A stretch of 64,000 nt of DNA from Candidatus Omnitrophota bacterium (GCA_016196565.1 JACPXK010000042.1:14931-78930); one strand, 5' to 3'; shown: positions 10,167-18,436, numbered from the stretch's first letter. Made by a program: numbers and translations. The notes: generated by a model from the letters alone, not told the origin.

Positions 10167-11048
10167 ATGACTTCGATTTTGACAAAACGTTTGCCGGTTT
10201 GGCTCAGGCGTGATCTTCCGATTCCTTCTGCGGAACGCACGCATCAAATTTTGGCTGAGAACCGTTTGAACACGGTTTGCGAATCGGCGCTTTGTCCGAA
10301 TCGCAGTGAATGTTATTCGCATCGCACGGCGACTTTCATGATTTTGGGAAATACGTGCACGCGGGCTTGCGGTTTTTGTGCGGTGAATACCGGCCGCGGG
10401 GAAGTGCTTGAAGCGGATGAGCCCGAACGGGTTGCCGAGGCAACGCGTGAACTCGGCCTCGAATATGTCGTCATTACTTCGGTGGCGCGCGATGATATTG
10501 AAGATGAAGGCGCCACCCATTTTGCGCGCACCGTGCAAACGGTGAAGCATGAAATTCCCGGAATCCGGGTGGAGGTGTTGACGCCGGATTTTCACGCGCG
10601 TGAAGAATTGATCGCAAAAGTCGTTAATGCAAGACCGGATGTTTTCAATCACAATTTGGAAACGGTGCGCCGCCTTCAAAAAAAAGTAAGACCGCAGGCC
10701 GGTTATGAAAGATCGCTTGCGGTTCTTGAAATGGTGAAGCGGCTTGATCCGGCAATGACGACCAAAAGCGGGCTTATGCTCGGCCTCGGCGAAAGCCGCG
10801 AAGAGGTTTTGCAGGCCGCGGCGGATTTACGCGCTGCCGGATGTGATATTCTGACGCTCGGCCAATATTTGCGGCCGACTTTGAATCATCTCGAAGTGGT
10901 AGAATACATCGCGCCGGAAATTTTTTCGGATTTGGCCCGTGAATTAAAGTCCATGGGTTTTCTCGAAGTTTTTGCCGGACCTTATGTGCGAAGTTCTTAT
11001 CACGCGGGCGAAACATTTTTGAATTCGAAAGAAAAATCGTCATTCTGA
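10167..11048 (+). CDS. lipA: Lipoyl synthase
   Basis: Radical-SAM enzyme that inserts two sulfurs into octanoylated lipoyl domains. Numbered from the ATG at 10167 (293 aa), the LipA-specific auxiliary cluster C38-x4-C43-x5-C49 and the radical-SAM triad C64-x3-C68-x2-C71 are intact, and the C-terminus carries the family RSSYHAGE motif. The frame opens at a TTG 39 bp earlier, but that codon lies in a promoter-like element, so ATG with AGAGG upstream is preferred. The last codons and the TGA lie inside a REP-like palindrome (11039-11102). The next gene encodes a lipoyl-fold protein without the target lysine. No lipoylated E2 or GcvH is in the window, so its true substrate is encoded elsewhere. 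Confidence 0.95.
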   Translation: MTSILTKRLPVWLRRDLPIPSAERTHQILAENRLNTVCESALCPNRSECYSHRTATFMILGNTCTRACGFCAVNTGRGEVLEADEPERVAEATRELGLEYVVITSVARDDIEDEGATHFARTVQTVKHEIPGIRVEVLTPDFHAREELIAKVVNARPDVFNHNLETVRRLQKKVRPQAGYERSLAVLEMVKRLDPAMTTKSGLMLGLGESREEVLQAAADLRAAGCDILTLGQYLRPTLNHLEVVEYIAPEIFSDLARELKSMGFLEVFAGPYVRSSYHAGETFLNSKEKSSF

Positions 11049-11102
11049 GGCTGAAGGCCGAAGAATCCCGTAACGAGATCCTTCACTTCGTTCAGGATGA
11101 CA
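11039..11102. repeat. REP-like imperfect palindrome overlapping the lipA stop codon
   Basis: The outer arms GTCATTCTGA and TCAGGATGAC pair with one wobble. The inner arms GAAGAATCCCG and CGAGATCCTTC pair with two mismatches, around a short TAA loop. The form (CATTCTGA...GAAGAATC...GATCCTTC...CAGGATGA) resembles dispersed REP-type elements seen in many bacterial genomes (from memory). No T-tract follows, so it is not a classical terminator, though the hairpin could stabilise the lipA mRNA end. Confidence 0.6.
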
Positions 11103-11128
11103 AATCGTTATCAAGGAGGACGTGAAAG

Positions 11129-11404
11129 ATGCACGAAGTGGCATTGGAAGGTTTAGGGCCTCATGTTGAAGAAGGGACCATTCAGACTTGGTTTTTTGAA
11201 GAAGGAGACCCCGTCAATGAGGGGGATGATTTGGTGGAAGTGACCACCGAAGAAGGCACGGTGACGATTCAGGCAGGTTCTACCGGCATTTTAGCTGAAG
11301 TTTATTATGATGAGGGGGAAGTGGTTGCCAAGGGAGAAGTTTTGTGTACGATTGACGATGAAGAGCCTGATGATGACGATGAGAAGAAAGAGAAGGATGA
11401 ATAA
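11129..11404 (+). CDS. Lipoyl/biotinyl-like single-domain protein lacking the attachment lysine
   Basis: 91 aa with the hammerhead pattern of biotinyl/lipoyl domains: an N-terminal strand and G-x-I-x-x-W-F-x-x-E-G-D, then the hairpin that normally carries E-V-E-T-D-K-A. Here residues 37-43 read EVTTEEG, so the lysine position is Glu42 and no lysine lies nearby. The second half (TGILAEVYYDEGEVVAKGEVL) matches the symmetrical strand set, and the C-terminus is an acidic tail (DDDDEKKEKDE). A good AAGGAGG lies upstream of the ATG. It sits between lipA and an aminotransferase. Covalent lipoylation or biotinylation looks impossible at the usual site, so a binding, inhibitory or structural role is inferred. 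Confidence 0.75.
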   Translation: MHEVALEGLGPHVEEGTIQTWFFEEGDPVNEGDDLVEVTTEEGTVTIQAGSTGILAEVYYDEGEVVAKGEVLCTIDDEEPDDDDEKKEKDE

Positions 11405-11432
11405 TTTCTTGATGGGCCGGAGGACTTAATTT

Positions 11433-12623
11433 ATGCCGATGCATGAAGCCAATCGCATGATGCGGCTGCCGCCGTATCTTTTTACGATTGTGGACAATTG
11501 GAAACGCGAAGTGCGCGCCAAGGGCGTGGATGTGGTGGATTTCAGTATGGGGAATCCCGATTTCGAGCCGCCCAAACACGTGGTCCAGGCCATGCGCGAA
11601 GCTTTGAGGATGAAGGGCATTCACAAATATTCCAAATGGGATGAGGACATCGAAAAGAATTTTCGCCGGGCTATTTCCAAATGGTACGAAGGCCGTTTCG
11701 GTGTGGAGCTTGACCCCGATAAAGAAGTGATTCCTTTAATCGGCTCCAAAGAGGGCATTGCCCATTTGTCGCTGGCCTTCCTTAATAATGATGATTTGGC
11801 GCTGGTGCCGTCGCCGGCCTATCCGGTTCATTTTAACGGTGTCATTATGGCGGGCGGCATTCTTTATAGTATTCCGCTGCGCGAAGAAAACGGCTATTTG
11901 CCGGATTTAAGTTCCATTCCGCGCGAAACCACGCGCCATTCCAAATTGATGTTTCTCAGTTATCCGCATAATCCCACCACCGCCACTTGTGATTTGGAAT
12001 TTTTCAATAAAGTGATTCATTGGGGGCAGGACAAAGATATTATCGTGGCCCATGATTTGACTTATTCGGATATTGTTTTTGGAGCCAAACGCGCCCATAG
12101 CATTCTCGAGGTAAAAAATTCCCGTAAATTCTGCGTTGAATTCCATACGCTCTCCAAATCCTACAGCATGGCCGGATGGCGCATCGGATTTGCCGTCGGC
12201 AATAAAGATATCTTGAAAGCGGTGGCCAAAACCAAAAGCTATGTGGACTTCGGACTTTTCCGCGCCATTCAATATGCGGCCATCGCCGCACTCACCGGTC
12301 CGCAGACTTACGTTAAAGAACTCGTGACGAATTACAAAAAGCGTATCGATTATTTTGTCGACGGCCTGAACCGCATCGGCTGGCCCACCAAAAAGCCCGC
12401 TGCCACATTTTATTGTTGGTCGAAAATTCCCCAGCAATATTGCGCGCTTACATCTATGGAATTTACGGAGCTCCTTTTGCGCGAAACCGGCGTTGCCGTT
12501 GCTCCGGGAACCGGATTCGGCGAAATGGGAGAAGGCTACATTCGTTTTGCCATGGTGGTGACCGAACCCCGCATGAAAATCGCGCTAGAACGCATCAAAA
12601 CCTTCCTTCAGCGCAAGGTTTAG
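11433..12623 (+). CDS. Class I/II aminotransferase, AlaC-like (glutamate-pyruvate type)
   Basis: PLP enzyme of fold type I, 396 aa. The N-terminal RLPPYLF, DFSMGNPD and IGSKEGIAHL motifs, YPHNPT (177-182), Y211, the Schiff-base lysine K242 in TLSKSYSMAGWRIGF, and R250 follow the E. coli AlaC/LL-diaminopimelate aminotransferase group closely. Transamination of pyruvate with glutamate is the best guess; LL-DAP or another amino acid cannot be excluded. GGAGGA at 11419-11424 sets the ATG at 11433. murI follows after 7 bp, so supply of D-Glu or alanine precursors for peptidoglycan is a plausible shared theme. Confidence 0.85.
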   Translation: MPMHEANRMMRLPPYLFTIVDNWKREVRAKGVDVVDFSMGNPDFEPPKHVVQAMREALRMKGIHKYSKWDEDIEKNFRRAISKWYEGRFGVELDPDKEVIPLIGSKEGIAHLSLAFLNNDDLALVPSPAYPVHFNGVIMAGGILYSIPLREENGYLPDLSSIPRETTRHSKLMFLSYPHNPTTATCDLEFFNKVIHWGQDKDIIVAHDLTYSDIVFGAKRAHSILEVKNSRKFCVEFHTLSKSYSMAGWRIGFAVGNKDILKAVAKTKSYVDFGLFRAIQYAAIAALTGPQTYVKELVTNYKKRIDYFVDGLNRIGWPTKKPAATFYCWSKIPQQYCALTSMEFTELLLRETGVAVAPGTGFGEMGEGYIRFAMVVTEPRMKIALERIKTFLQRKV

Positions 12624-12630
12624 CTTTCGT

Positions 12631-13479
12631 GTGAAAAAACACGCTAAACGCCGCACGGGAAAAGAAAATAAGCCTATCGGAGTTTTTGACTCAGGTTTGG
12701 GTGGCCTCACGGTGGTCCGCGAAATGCGGCGACTCCTTCCATCTGAGGCCATTATTTATTTTGGAGATATCGCCCGCCTGCCTTACGGCATTAAATCCAA
12801 AGAACAAATCCTTAGTCTTTCCATTCAGAATACCCTTTTTCTTTTAAAACATAAAATTAAGGCGCTTGTCGTTGCCTGCAATTCATCTTCCAGTGCTGCT
12901 TATGCATTCTTAAAAAGCCATTTTAATTTGCCGGTAGTCGATGTGATTGAGCCCGCAGCCCGTGCGGCCGTGCAAATTACGCGCAGCGGAAAAATAGGGA
13001 TCATCGCAACTCAATCGACGGTTGCCAGCGGAGCCTATGAAAAGGCATTAAAACGGCTAAGGCCTTCGATTAAGGTGACGCAAATGGCCTGCCCTTTATT
13101 TGTTCCCCTTGTTGAAGAAGGCTGGATTGACGGAAAAATTACGGAAGATATCGTCCGCGAATATTTAAAGCCGCTAAAACGCGAACGTTTCGACACATTG
13201 ATTTTGGGCTGCACGCATTATCCTTTGCTGAAAAATATCATTCAGCGTCATGTCGGCGCGGGCATTCAACTTGTGGATTCCGCGCTTCCGACGGCCGAGA
13301 AACTTTCTTCCATTTTGGAAAAAAACGAGCTATGCTATCACTCCCCTCGAAACGGCAAACTCAAGATCTTTGTCAGCGATTTACCTCGGAATTTTGTCCG
13401 TATCGGGGAAAGATTCCTCGGCGAAAAATTAAATGATGTCAAAGTTGTACGGGAAAGTGGAATGGGTTTTAAAAAATGA
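12631..13479 (+). CDS. murI: Glutamate racemase
   Basis: Converts L-glutamate to D-glutamate for peptidoglycan. GTG start, 282 aa, with a short basic N-terminal extension before GVFDSGLGGLTV. The two catalytic cysteines are present: C83 in VVACNSSSSA (most homologues have ACNTAS) and C194 in GCTHYPLL. It overlaps queC by 4 bp (ATGA), which implies translational coupling within an alaC-like/murI/queC/queE/rph/rdgB run. Confidence 0.93.
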   Translation: MKKHAKRRTGKENKPIGVFDSGLGGLTVVREMRRLLPSEAIIYFGDIARLPYGIKSKEQILSLSIQNTLFLLKHKIKALVVACNSSSSAAYAFLKSHFNLPVVDVIEPAARAAVQITRSGKIGIIATQSTVASGAYEKALKRLRPSIKVTQMACPLFVPLVEEGWIDGKITEDIVREYLKPLKRERFDTLILGCTHYPLLKNIIQRHVGAGIQLVDSALPTAEKLSSILEKNELCYHSPRNGKLKIFVSDLPRNFVRIGERFLGEKLNDVKVVRESGMGFKK

Positions 13480-14165
13480 AAAAAGCGGTATGTTTACTTT
13501 CCGGTGGGCTTGATTCCACCACGGCGCTCTATCAAGCGCGGCGTGAAGGTTACGAGGTTTACGCTTTGACCCTTCATTACGGCCAGCTTCACGAAAAAGA
13601 AATCGATTGTGCCCGCCAAATTGCGGGTGAACTCGGTATCCCTCATCATATCGTTGCGATTTCCATGCCCTGGAAGGGCAGTGCGCTGCTTGATTCCTCG
13701 ATTCCGGTTCCTACCGGCCGGGAAGAATCTGAAATGGCGAAGGAAATCCCGTCAACTTATGTTCCGGCACGCAATAGCGTGTTTCTTTCCCTGGCCGCTT
13801 CCTGGGCTGAATCCTTGGGAGCCGAAGCCATTTTTTTTGGCGCCAATATTCAGGATTACAGCGGCTATCCCGATTGCCGTCCTGAATTTCTTAACGCCTT
13901 TACGGAATTAATTCGCCTTGGCACCAAACAAGGAAGCGAAGGCCGTAAAATGGAAATCAAGGCTCCGCTTCTTAAACTTTCGAAAAAGGAAATTGTTTTG
14001 CTCGGGGATTCGCTGGGCGTTCCTTTTCAAAAAACCTGGTCCTGTTATCAAGGTAAAGGCGAGCCCTGCGGAGAATGCGATTCCTGCATCCTTCGTGCGA
14101 AGGGTTTTCGTGAAGCCGGTTTCGAAGACCCTCTCAGTCATCATGCAACATCCTCCCACCGCTGA
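13476..14165 (+). CDS. queC: 7-cyano-7-deazaguanine synthase (preQ0 synthase)
   Basis: ATP-dependent conversion of 7-carboxy-7-deazaguanine to preQ0 in queuosine biosynthesis. The PP-loop SGGLDS (9-14) and the zinc-binding cysteines C190, C198, C201 and C204 (CYQGKGEPCGECDSC) are intact. The length (229 aa) is normal. Its 3' end overlaps the queE start by 23 bp, consistent with a metabolic pair. The other pathway genes (queD, folE, queF, tgt) are not in the window. Confidence 0.95.
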   Translation: MKKAVCLLSGGLDSTTALYQARREGYEVYALTLHYGQLHEKEIDCARQIAGELGIPHHIVAISMPWKGSALLDSSIPVPTGREESEMAKEIPSTYVPARNSVFLSLAASWAESLGAEAIFFGANIQDYSGYPDCRPEFLNAFTELIRLGTKQGSEGRKMEIKAPLLKLSKKEIVLLGDSLGVPFQKTWSCYQGKGEPCGECDSCILRAKGFREAGFEDPLSHHATSSHR

Positions 14166-14853
14166 TCGCGCGCGCATTTCCGAGATTTTTTCTTCTCTTC
14201 AAGGAGAGGGAACCCGTTTGGGTGAGCGCCATCTTTTTATCCGTTTTGAAGAATGTCATATTCAATGCGGTTATTGCGACGAAGTAAAAGCCGGAGTAGA
14301 AATGACTTTGGATGAAGTTTTGTTGCGCGTCAAGCAATTGGAAGCTGAAGAAGGTCCCCATGCTTATGTCAGTCTCACGGGAGGCGAGCCGCTGCTTTAT
14401 TTGACTTTTCTCCGGCACTTAATGCCCGCGCTTAAATCCCTGGGCTTGAAAATTTATTTGGAAACAAACGGCATCCTCTGGCCGGCGCTCGGAGAGCTTA
14501 TCGGCTGGTGCGATGTGATTGCCATGGACATGAAGCCTGCAAGCGTTACGGGGGAAAAGAATTTTGATTTTGATCATCGCCATTTTTTACAAATAGCCCG
14601 TCAAAAGGAAGTCTTTGTGAAAATCGTCATATCCCGTGAAATTGACAGGGCGGAATATGAGAATGAAATTCGTATCGTGGCGGAGGTTGCCCCCGCAGTT
14701 CCCGTTATTTTACAGCCCATTTCCAGCCGGATTGAAGGACATGAAGATCCGGAGTTAATGGAACTCCTCGTTCAGTTGCAAAGATCAGGCTCAAAATGGC
14801 TGAAAGATATTCGCATCGTGCCCCGTTTCCATAAAATTTTTAATCTCAGATAA
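14143..14853 (+). CDS. queE: 7-carboxy-7-deazaguanine synthase, radical SAM
   Basis: Converts 6-carboxytetrahydropterin to 7-carboxy-7-deazaguanine. The frame is open much further upstream, but the conserved protein begins at the ATG at 14143 (236 aa), since IFSSLQGEG directly follows a short leader. The radical-SAM motif is C38-x3-C42-x2-C45 with the regular CX3CX2C spacing, followed by SLTGGEPLL and LETNG. It overlaps the queC end by 23 bp, so translation is probably coupled. Confidence 0.92.
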   Translation: MQHPPTADRARISEIFSSLQGEGTRLGERHLFIRFEECHIQCGYCDEVKAGVEMTLDEVLLRVKQLEAEEGPHAYVSLTGGEPLLYLTFLRHLMPALKSLGLKIYLETNGILWPALGELIGWCDVIAMDMKPASVTGEKNFDFDHRHFLQIARQKEVFVKIVISREIDRAEYENEIRIVAEVAPAVPVILQPISSRIEGHEDPELMELLVQLQRSGSKWLKDIRIVPRFHKIFNLR

Positions 14854-14864
14854 GGAGTATTGCC

Positions 14865-15581
14865 TTGCGCGAAGACGGCCGTAAACCTCAGGACCTTCGG
14901 AAGATCAGTATCAAAAAAGGATTTTTAAAATATGCCATGGGTTCTTGCTTGATTGAAATGGGCGAGACTAAAGTGATTTGCGCGGCCAGTGTGGAAGAAA
15001 AGGTGCCGCAATTTCTTAAAAAAGATGGACGCGGATGGGTGACCGCGGAATATGGCATGCTTCCGGCTTCATGCACCGAAAGAATTCAACGCGAATCCAG
15101 CAAAGGGAAGCAGTCCGGCAGAACTCATGAGATTCAGCGTTTGATCGGCCGCAGTCTTCGTTCCGTCGTGGATCTCACTAAGATCGGGGAGCGCACCATT
15201 TGGATTGATGCGGATGTCCTTCAAGGTGACGGCGGAACCCGCACGGCAGCCATTACCGGCAGTTTTATCGCCCTTGCCGAAGCCATCGAGAAGCTCAAAA
15301 AAGGCGGCCTGCTTTTGGAATCTCCGATCAAAGATTATGTGGCGGCTGTCAGTGTCGGTATTGTCGATGGAAAACCTGTTTTGGATCTTTGTTATCATGA
15401 AGATTCTCAAGCCGAAGTCGATATGAATGTGGTGATGACCGGTGCCGGAAAATTTGTAGAAGTTCAGGGAACAGCGGAAGGAAAGCCGTTTAGCAAACCC
15501 GAAATGGCCAAACTTCTGACTCTCGCCAAAAAAGGAATTTCCGAACTCATCCAGATGCAAAGAAAACATGTCCATTTTTAA
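14865..15581 (+). CDS. rph: Ribonuclease PH
   Basis: Phosphorolytic 3'-to-5' exoribonuclease for tRNA 3'-end maturation. The TTG at 14865 is supported by TAAGGAG seven bases upstream. The 238-residue protein carries the family signatures [33 protein letters not shown] and [13 protein letters not shown], including the phosphate-binding arginine region. It is followed by rdgB, the same pairing seen in many bacteria such as Bacillus. Confidence 0.95.
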   Translation: MREDGRKPQDLRKISIKKGFLKYAMGSCLIEMGETKVICAASVEEKVPQFLKKDGRGWVTAEYGMLPASCTERIQRESSKGKQSGRTHEIQRLIGRSLRSVVDLTKIGERTIWIDADVLQGDGGTRTAAITGSFIALAEAIEKLKKGGLLLESPIKDYVAAVSVGIVDGKPVLDLCYHEDSQAEVDMNVVMTGAGKFVEVQGTAEGKPFSKPEMAKLLTLAKKGISELIQMQRKHVHF

Positions 15582-15597
15582 GCTGGAGCAAACTGTC

Positions 15598-16230
15598 ATG
15601 GAAACGGATAAATCCCAGCGATTACTTTTGGCTTCAACTAATCGTAAAAAACTCGAAGAATTGCAAACGCTTTTGTCGGATCTTGATATTGAAGTCGTAT
15701 GTCTCAAGGATTTGGCAAATTTTCAGGAAGTTCCGGAAAATGGAAAAACTTTCCGTGAGAATGCTTCGCTGAAGGCCTTAGGGTATGCCCGGCAAAGCGG
15801 GCTTTTGACGGTGGCGGAGGATTCCGGCTTATGTTGTGATGCCTTGGAAGGCGCACCCGGAATTTATTCTGCCAGGTTCGCGGGGTCTTCCAAATCCGAT
15901 GCCGAGAATAATGAAAAATTGCTCAAGTTACTCGCTAAAGTCCCGGATAATTGCCGGGGGGCTCATTTTAAATCAGCCGTTGCCATTGCCGAACCAGAAT
16001 TCTTATTAACCACCATGGAAGGCGAAGTGCATGGTGTTATCAGTCATGAAGTGCGTGGAGAGAATGGATTCGGCTATGATCCGGTTTTTTTCTATCCGCC
16101 GTTTGGAAAGACATTTGGGGAAGTGCCGCCGGAAATGAAACATCAAGTTTCTCATCGGGCCAAAGCACTTGAAAAAGCGAAGAACTATTTAAAAAATTAT
16201 CTTCCGTACCGGTTTCATGGTGGGCGGTAG
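15598..16230 (+). CDS. rdgB: XTP/dITP diphosphatase (Ham1/RdgB)
   Basis: Removes non-canonical purine nucleoside triphosphates. Motifs: LLASTNRKKLEEL, the metal-site region TVAEDSGLCCDALEGAPGIYSARFAG, ENGFGYDPVFF, and SHRAKAL near the end. The ATG at 15598 has GGAG ten bases upstream. An in-frame ATG at 15568 would overlap rph by 14 bp and cannot be excluded. The final codons (HGGR, stop) lie antisense over the CCA end and acceptor stem of tRNA-Val (16218-16294). Confidence 0.93.
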   Translation: METDKSQRLLLASTNRKKLEELQTLLSDLDIEVVCLKDLANFQEVPENGKTFRENASLKALGYARQSGLLTVAEDSGLCCDALEGAPGIYSARFAGSSKSDAENNEKLLKLLAKVPDNCRGAHFKSAVAIAEPEFLLTTMEGEVHGVISHEVRGENGFGYDPVFFYPPFGKTFGEVPPEMKHQVSHRAKALEKAKNYLKNYLPYRFHGGR

Positions 16231-16294
16231 AGGACTCGAACCTCTGACCTCTTCCATGTCAAGGAAGCGTTCTAACCAACTGAACTAACCGCCC
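16218..16294 (-). tRNA. tRNA-Val (GAC)
   Basis: Read on the minus strand. The 7-bp acceptor GGGCGGT/ACCGCCC, D-stem GTTC/GAAC, anticodon stem CTTCC/GGAAG with loop TTGACAT (anticodon GAC), and T-stem AGAGG/CCTCT around TTCGAGT all pair. CCA is encoded (16218-16220). The 3' end overlaps the convergent rdgB coding end by 13 bp. Confidence 0.95.
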
Positions 16295-16296
16295 GA

Positions 16297-16315
16297 GAAA
16301 ATTTTCAAAATTTTC
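16297..16315. repeat. AT-rich perfect palindrome just upstream of tRNA-Val
   Basis: GAAAATTTT-C-AAAATTTTC is a perfect 9-bp inverted repeat around one base, starting 3 bp beyond the tRNA 5' end. It may be part of tRNA promoter or processing DNA; nothing further is supported. The rest of 16316-16480 shows no gene. Confidence 0.5.
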
Positions 16316-16496
16316 CGGCGTAACCCCGGAGCATAAGCGAAGGGGTAACCGCCCCAGAAGATTGTCGAATGCCGATAAGAAAGGGACTAAGCTATCAAAA
16401 GATGGCGTGTCTTTCAATGCATTTTGCGTAAAAACACCTAACTTAATGAATTAAGCCTCCGGTTCTTAGAGCCGCAGGTTCGGAGAGGAGAGATTT

Positions 16497-16589
16497 ATGG
16501 GAAGAGATCATAAAAAAAGAATCAAACGTCAACGCCGCAAAGCGAGACTCAAACGAATAAAACAGGCCAAAAAGTCCAAAAAATCCTAA
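16497..16589 (+). CDS. 30-residue highly basic peptide, possible small ribosomal/RNA-binding protein
   Basis: MGRDHKKRIKRQRRKARLKR followed by ten more mostly Lys/Ser residues, then TAA. The ATG is preceded by a long purine Shine-Dalgarno (GGAGAGGAGAG, four bases upstream), stronger than most in this window. Composition (about half Lys/Arg) resembles tiny ribosomal accessory proteins such as the AURKAIP1/COX24-like or bS22/bTHX types, but I cannot assign it to a family. It lies 106 bp before thrS and upstream of the infC-rpmI-rplT translation cluster. Confidence 0.6.
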   Translation: MGRDHKKRIKRQRRKARLKRIKQAKKSKKS

Positions 16590-16612
16590 TCACGGGGTTC
16601 AAAGGAAAAAAG

Positions 16613-16641
16613 TTGCCTTCAGCAGGGAGAATTTGTACAAT
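16613..16641 (+). promoter_or_regulatory. Candidate promoter of the thrS-infC operon
   Basis: TTGCCT (16613-16618) and TACAAT (16636-16641) are separated by exactly 17 bp. Transcription would start near 16648, so the upstream TTG that opens the thrS frame at 16633 would lie in the -10 region. This supports the start at 16696. Confidence 0.5.
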
Positions 16642-16695
16642 ACCGCCTTATCTTCAAGTCAGAAAAGGAGTTCCGATCAATCGCTCAAACGAAGT

Positions 16696-18423
16696 ATGGT
16701 GAATTCCAATCCCGAGGCGTTAGCTCGCCTTCGTCATTCGGCCGCGCACGTTCTGGCCCAAGCTGTTTTGAACCTTTATCCCGGCACAAAATTAGCAATC
16801 GGTCCAGCCATTAAAGATGGGTTTTATTACGATTTCGATCGTGATGAACCTTTCACGGAAGAGGACTTGGCAAAATTAGAAGCCAAGATGGAGCAGATTG
16901 TCAGTGAGGCCCAGGAGTTTAGCCAGCGTCCCGTAGCAAAAGCGGAAGCGGAAAAATTTTTCAAATCCCGGCAGGAACCCTATAAGCTTGAAATTTTATC
17001 GGGTTTGAATGACGGCGAGATTACGCTAGTTCAAAACGGCCCGTTTATCGATCTTTGCCGTGGGAATCATATTCATAACACCAAGGAATTAGCGGCCATT
17101 AAGCTGCTTTCCATTGCCGGGGCCTATTGGCGCGGCAGCGAACGCAACAAAATGCTTCAGCGGGTTTACGGCACGGCATTTTTTTCTAAAGAAGAATTAA
17201 CGGCTTATTTAAACCGGCTGGAAGAATCGAAAAAACGGGATCATCGTAAACTCGGCAAGCAGCTTGATTTATTCAGCTTTCACGTGGAAGCCCCCGGGAT
17301 GCCGTTCTATCATCCGAAGGGGATGTGCCTTTACGAAACTTTGGTGGAGTATTGGCGCGAAGAACATCGTAAGGAAGGTTATTTGGAAATTAAAACGCCG
17401 GTTCTTTTGAAAGACGAATTATGGAAACAAAGCGGTCATTACGACCACTATAAAGAAAATATGTTTTTTTCGAAGGTTGATGATGGAAGTTTCGCCGTTA
17501 AGCCGATGAATTGTCCGGGAAGCACGCTGGTTTACCGGAGTTCGCAAAAGTCATATCGCAATCTTCCGCTGAAATTGGCCGAGCTCGGACTTGTGCACCG
17601 GCGGGAACTCTCAGGGGTTTTGCACGGGCTTTTTCGTGTGAATGCCTTTACCATCGATGATGCCCATATTTTTTGCACGGAATCACAAATTGAGGAAGAA
17701 ATCTCAAAATGCATTGCATTGATCCGGCGTATGTATCATCAATTTGGATTTGAAGAAATTAGAATCAGCCTTTCCACCCGCCCCAAAGATTCGATGGGGG
17801 GAGATGATATTTGGAATAAAGCCATTGCCGGTTTAAAAGGGGCCCTGGCATCCCAACAGCTGGCCTATGATATTCATGAGGGCGGCGGCGCTTTTTACGG
17901 CCCTAAAATTGATTTTGAAATTACCGATTCGATCGGCCGGGAATGGCAATGCGGGACCATTCAGCTGGATTTTCAAATGCCGGAACGCTTCAACCTTTCG
18001 TATATCGATTCCGATAATCATGCGAAGCGTCCCGTGATGGTTCATAGGGCGGTGTTTGGATCGGTGGAAAGATTTTATGGGGTTTTGGTTGAGCACTATG
18101 CCGGCCAATTTCCGGTTTGGCTGGCACCCGAACAAGTGAGAGTGCTCACCATTTCCGAAAAAAATATCGAGGCGGCCCAAAAGGCGATGGAGTCATTAAA
18201 ATCCGCCGGGATTCGCGTAGCAGGGGATTTGAGTTCAGAAAAAATCGGTTATAAGATTCGAAACGCGGAATTGGATAAAATTCCTTATATTTTTGTGATC
18301 GGTAATAAAGAGGCCGAAAGCGGCAAAGTGGCGGTTCGTTTGCACGGCGGTAAGGACATCGGCCCGCAAGATTTGGCGGAGATGATTTTCCGAATTCAGA
18401 AAGAAATAAAAGACAGAAAATAA
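16696..18423 (+). CDS. thrS: Threonine--tRNA ligase lacking the N-terminal TGS domain
   Basis: Charges tRNA-Thr. From the ATG at 16696 it has 575 aa and starts directly in the editing (N2) domain (HSAAHVLAQA, later CRGNHIHNT), without the approximately 60-residue TGS domain of typical bacterial ThrRS. The catalytic core is complete: MNCPGS zinc-binding Cys region, class II motif 2 around LVHRRELSG, DDAHIF, and motif 3 VHRAVFGSVERFYGVLVEH, then the anticodon-binding domain. The open frame extends to a TTG at 16633, but that adds only 21 unconserved residues and overlaps a promoter-like element. No Shine-Dalgarno is well placed before 16696 (AAAAGGAG is 25 bp away), so the exact start is uncertain. 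Confidence 0.92.
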   Translation: MVNSNPEALARLRHSAAHVLAQAVLNLYPGTKLAIGPAIKDGFYYDFDRDEPFTEEDLAKLEAKMEQIVSEAQEFSQRPVAKAEAEKFFKSRQEPYKLEILSGLNDGEITLVQNGPFIDLCRGNHIHNTKELAAIKLLSIAGAYWRGSERNKMLQRVYGTAFFSKEELTAYLNRLEESKKRDHRKLGKQLDLFSFHVEAPGMPFYHPKGMCLYETLVEYWREEHRKEGYLEIKTPVLLKDELWKQSGHYDHYKENMFFSKVDDGSFAVKPMNCPGSTLVYRSSQKSYRNLPLKLAELGLVHRRELSGVLHGLFRVNAFTIDDAHIFCTESQIEEEISKCIALIRRMYHQFGFEEIRISLSTRPKDSMGGDDIWNKAIAGLKGALASQQLAYDIHEGGGAFYGPKIDFEITDSIGREWQCGTIQLDFQMPERFNLSYIDSDNHAKRPVMVHRAVFGSVERFYGVLVEHYAGQFPVWLAPEQVRVLTISEKNIEAAQKAMESLKSAGIRVAGDLSSEKIGYKIRNAELDKIPYIFVIGNKEAESGKVAVRLHGGKDIGPQDLAEMIFRIQKEIKDRK

Positions 18424-18436
18424 TTTCACTAACCGC

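Noticed and set aside
10146..10679. Long minus-strand ORF opposite lipA
   Set aside because: Shadow of a highly coding-biased strand; no recognisable motif or ribosome-binding site.
13918..14142. Long N-terminal extension of QueE
   Set aside because: It is the out-of-frame reading of queC; conserved QueE residues start right after 14143.
16316..16496. T-box or L20-type leader before thrS/infC
   Set aside because: No T-box core sequence or specifier stem, and no L20-like pseudoknot could be recognised; only CCCC/GGGG partial pairing.
16633..16695. TTG at 16633 as the thrS start
   Set aside because: It lies inside a -35/-10 pair and adds only unconserved residues; the conserved protein begins after ATG 16696.
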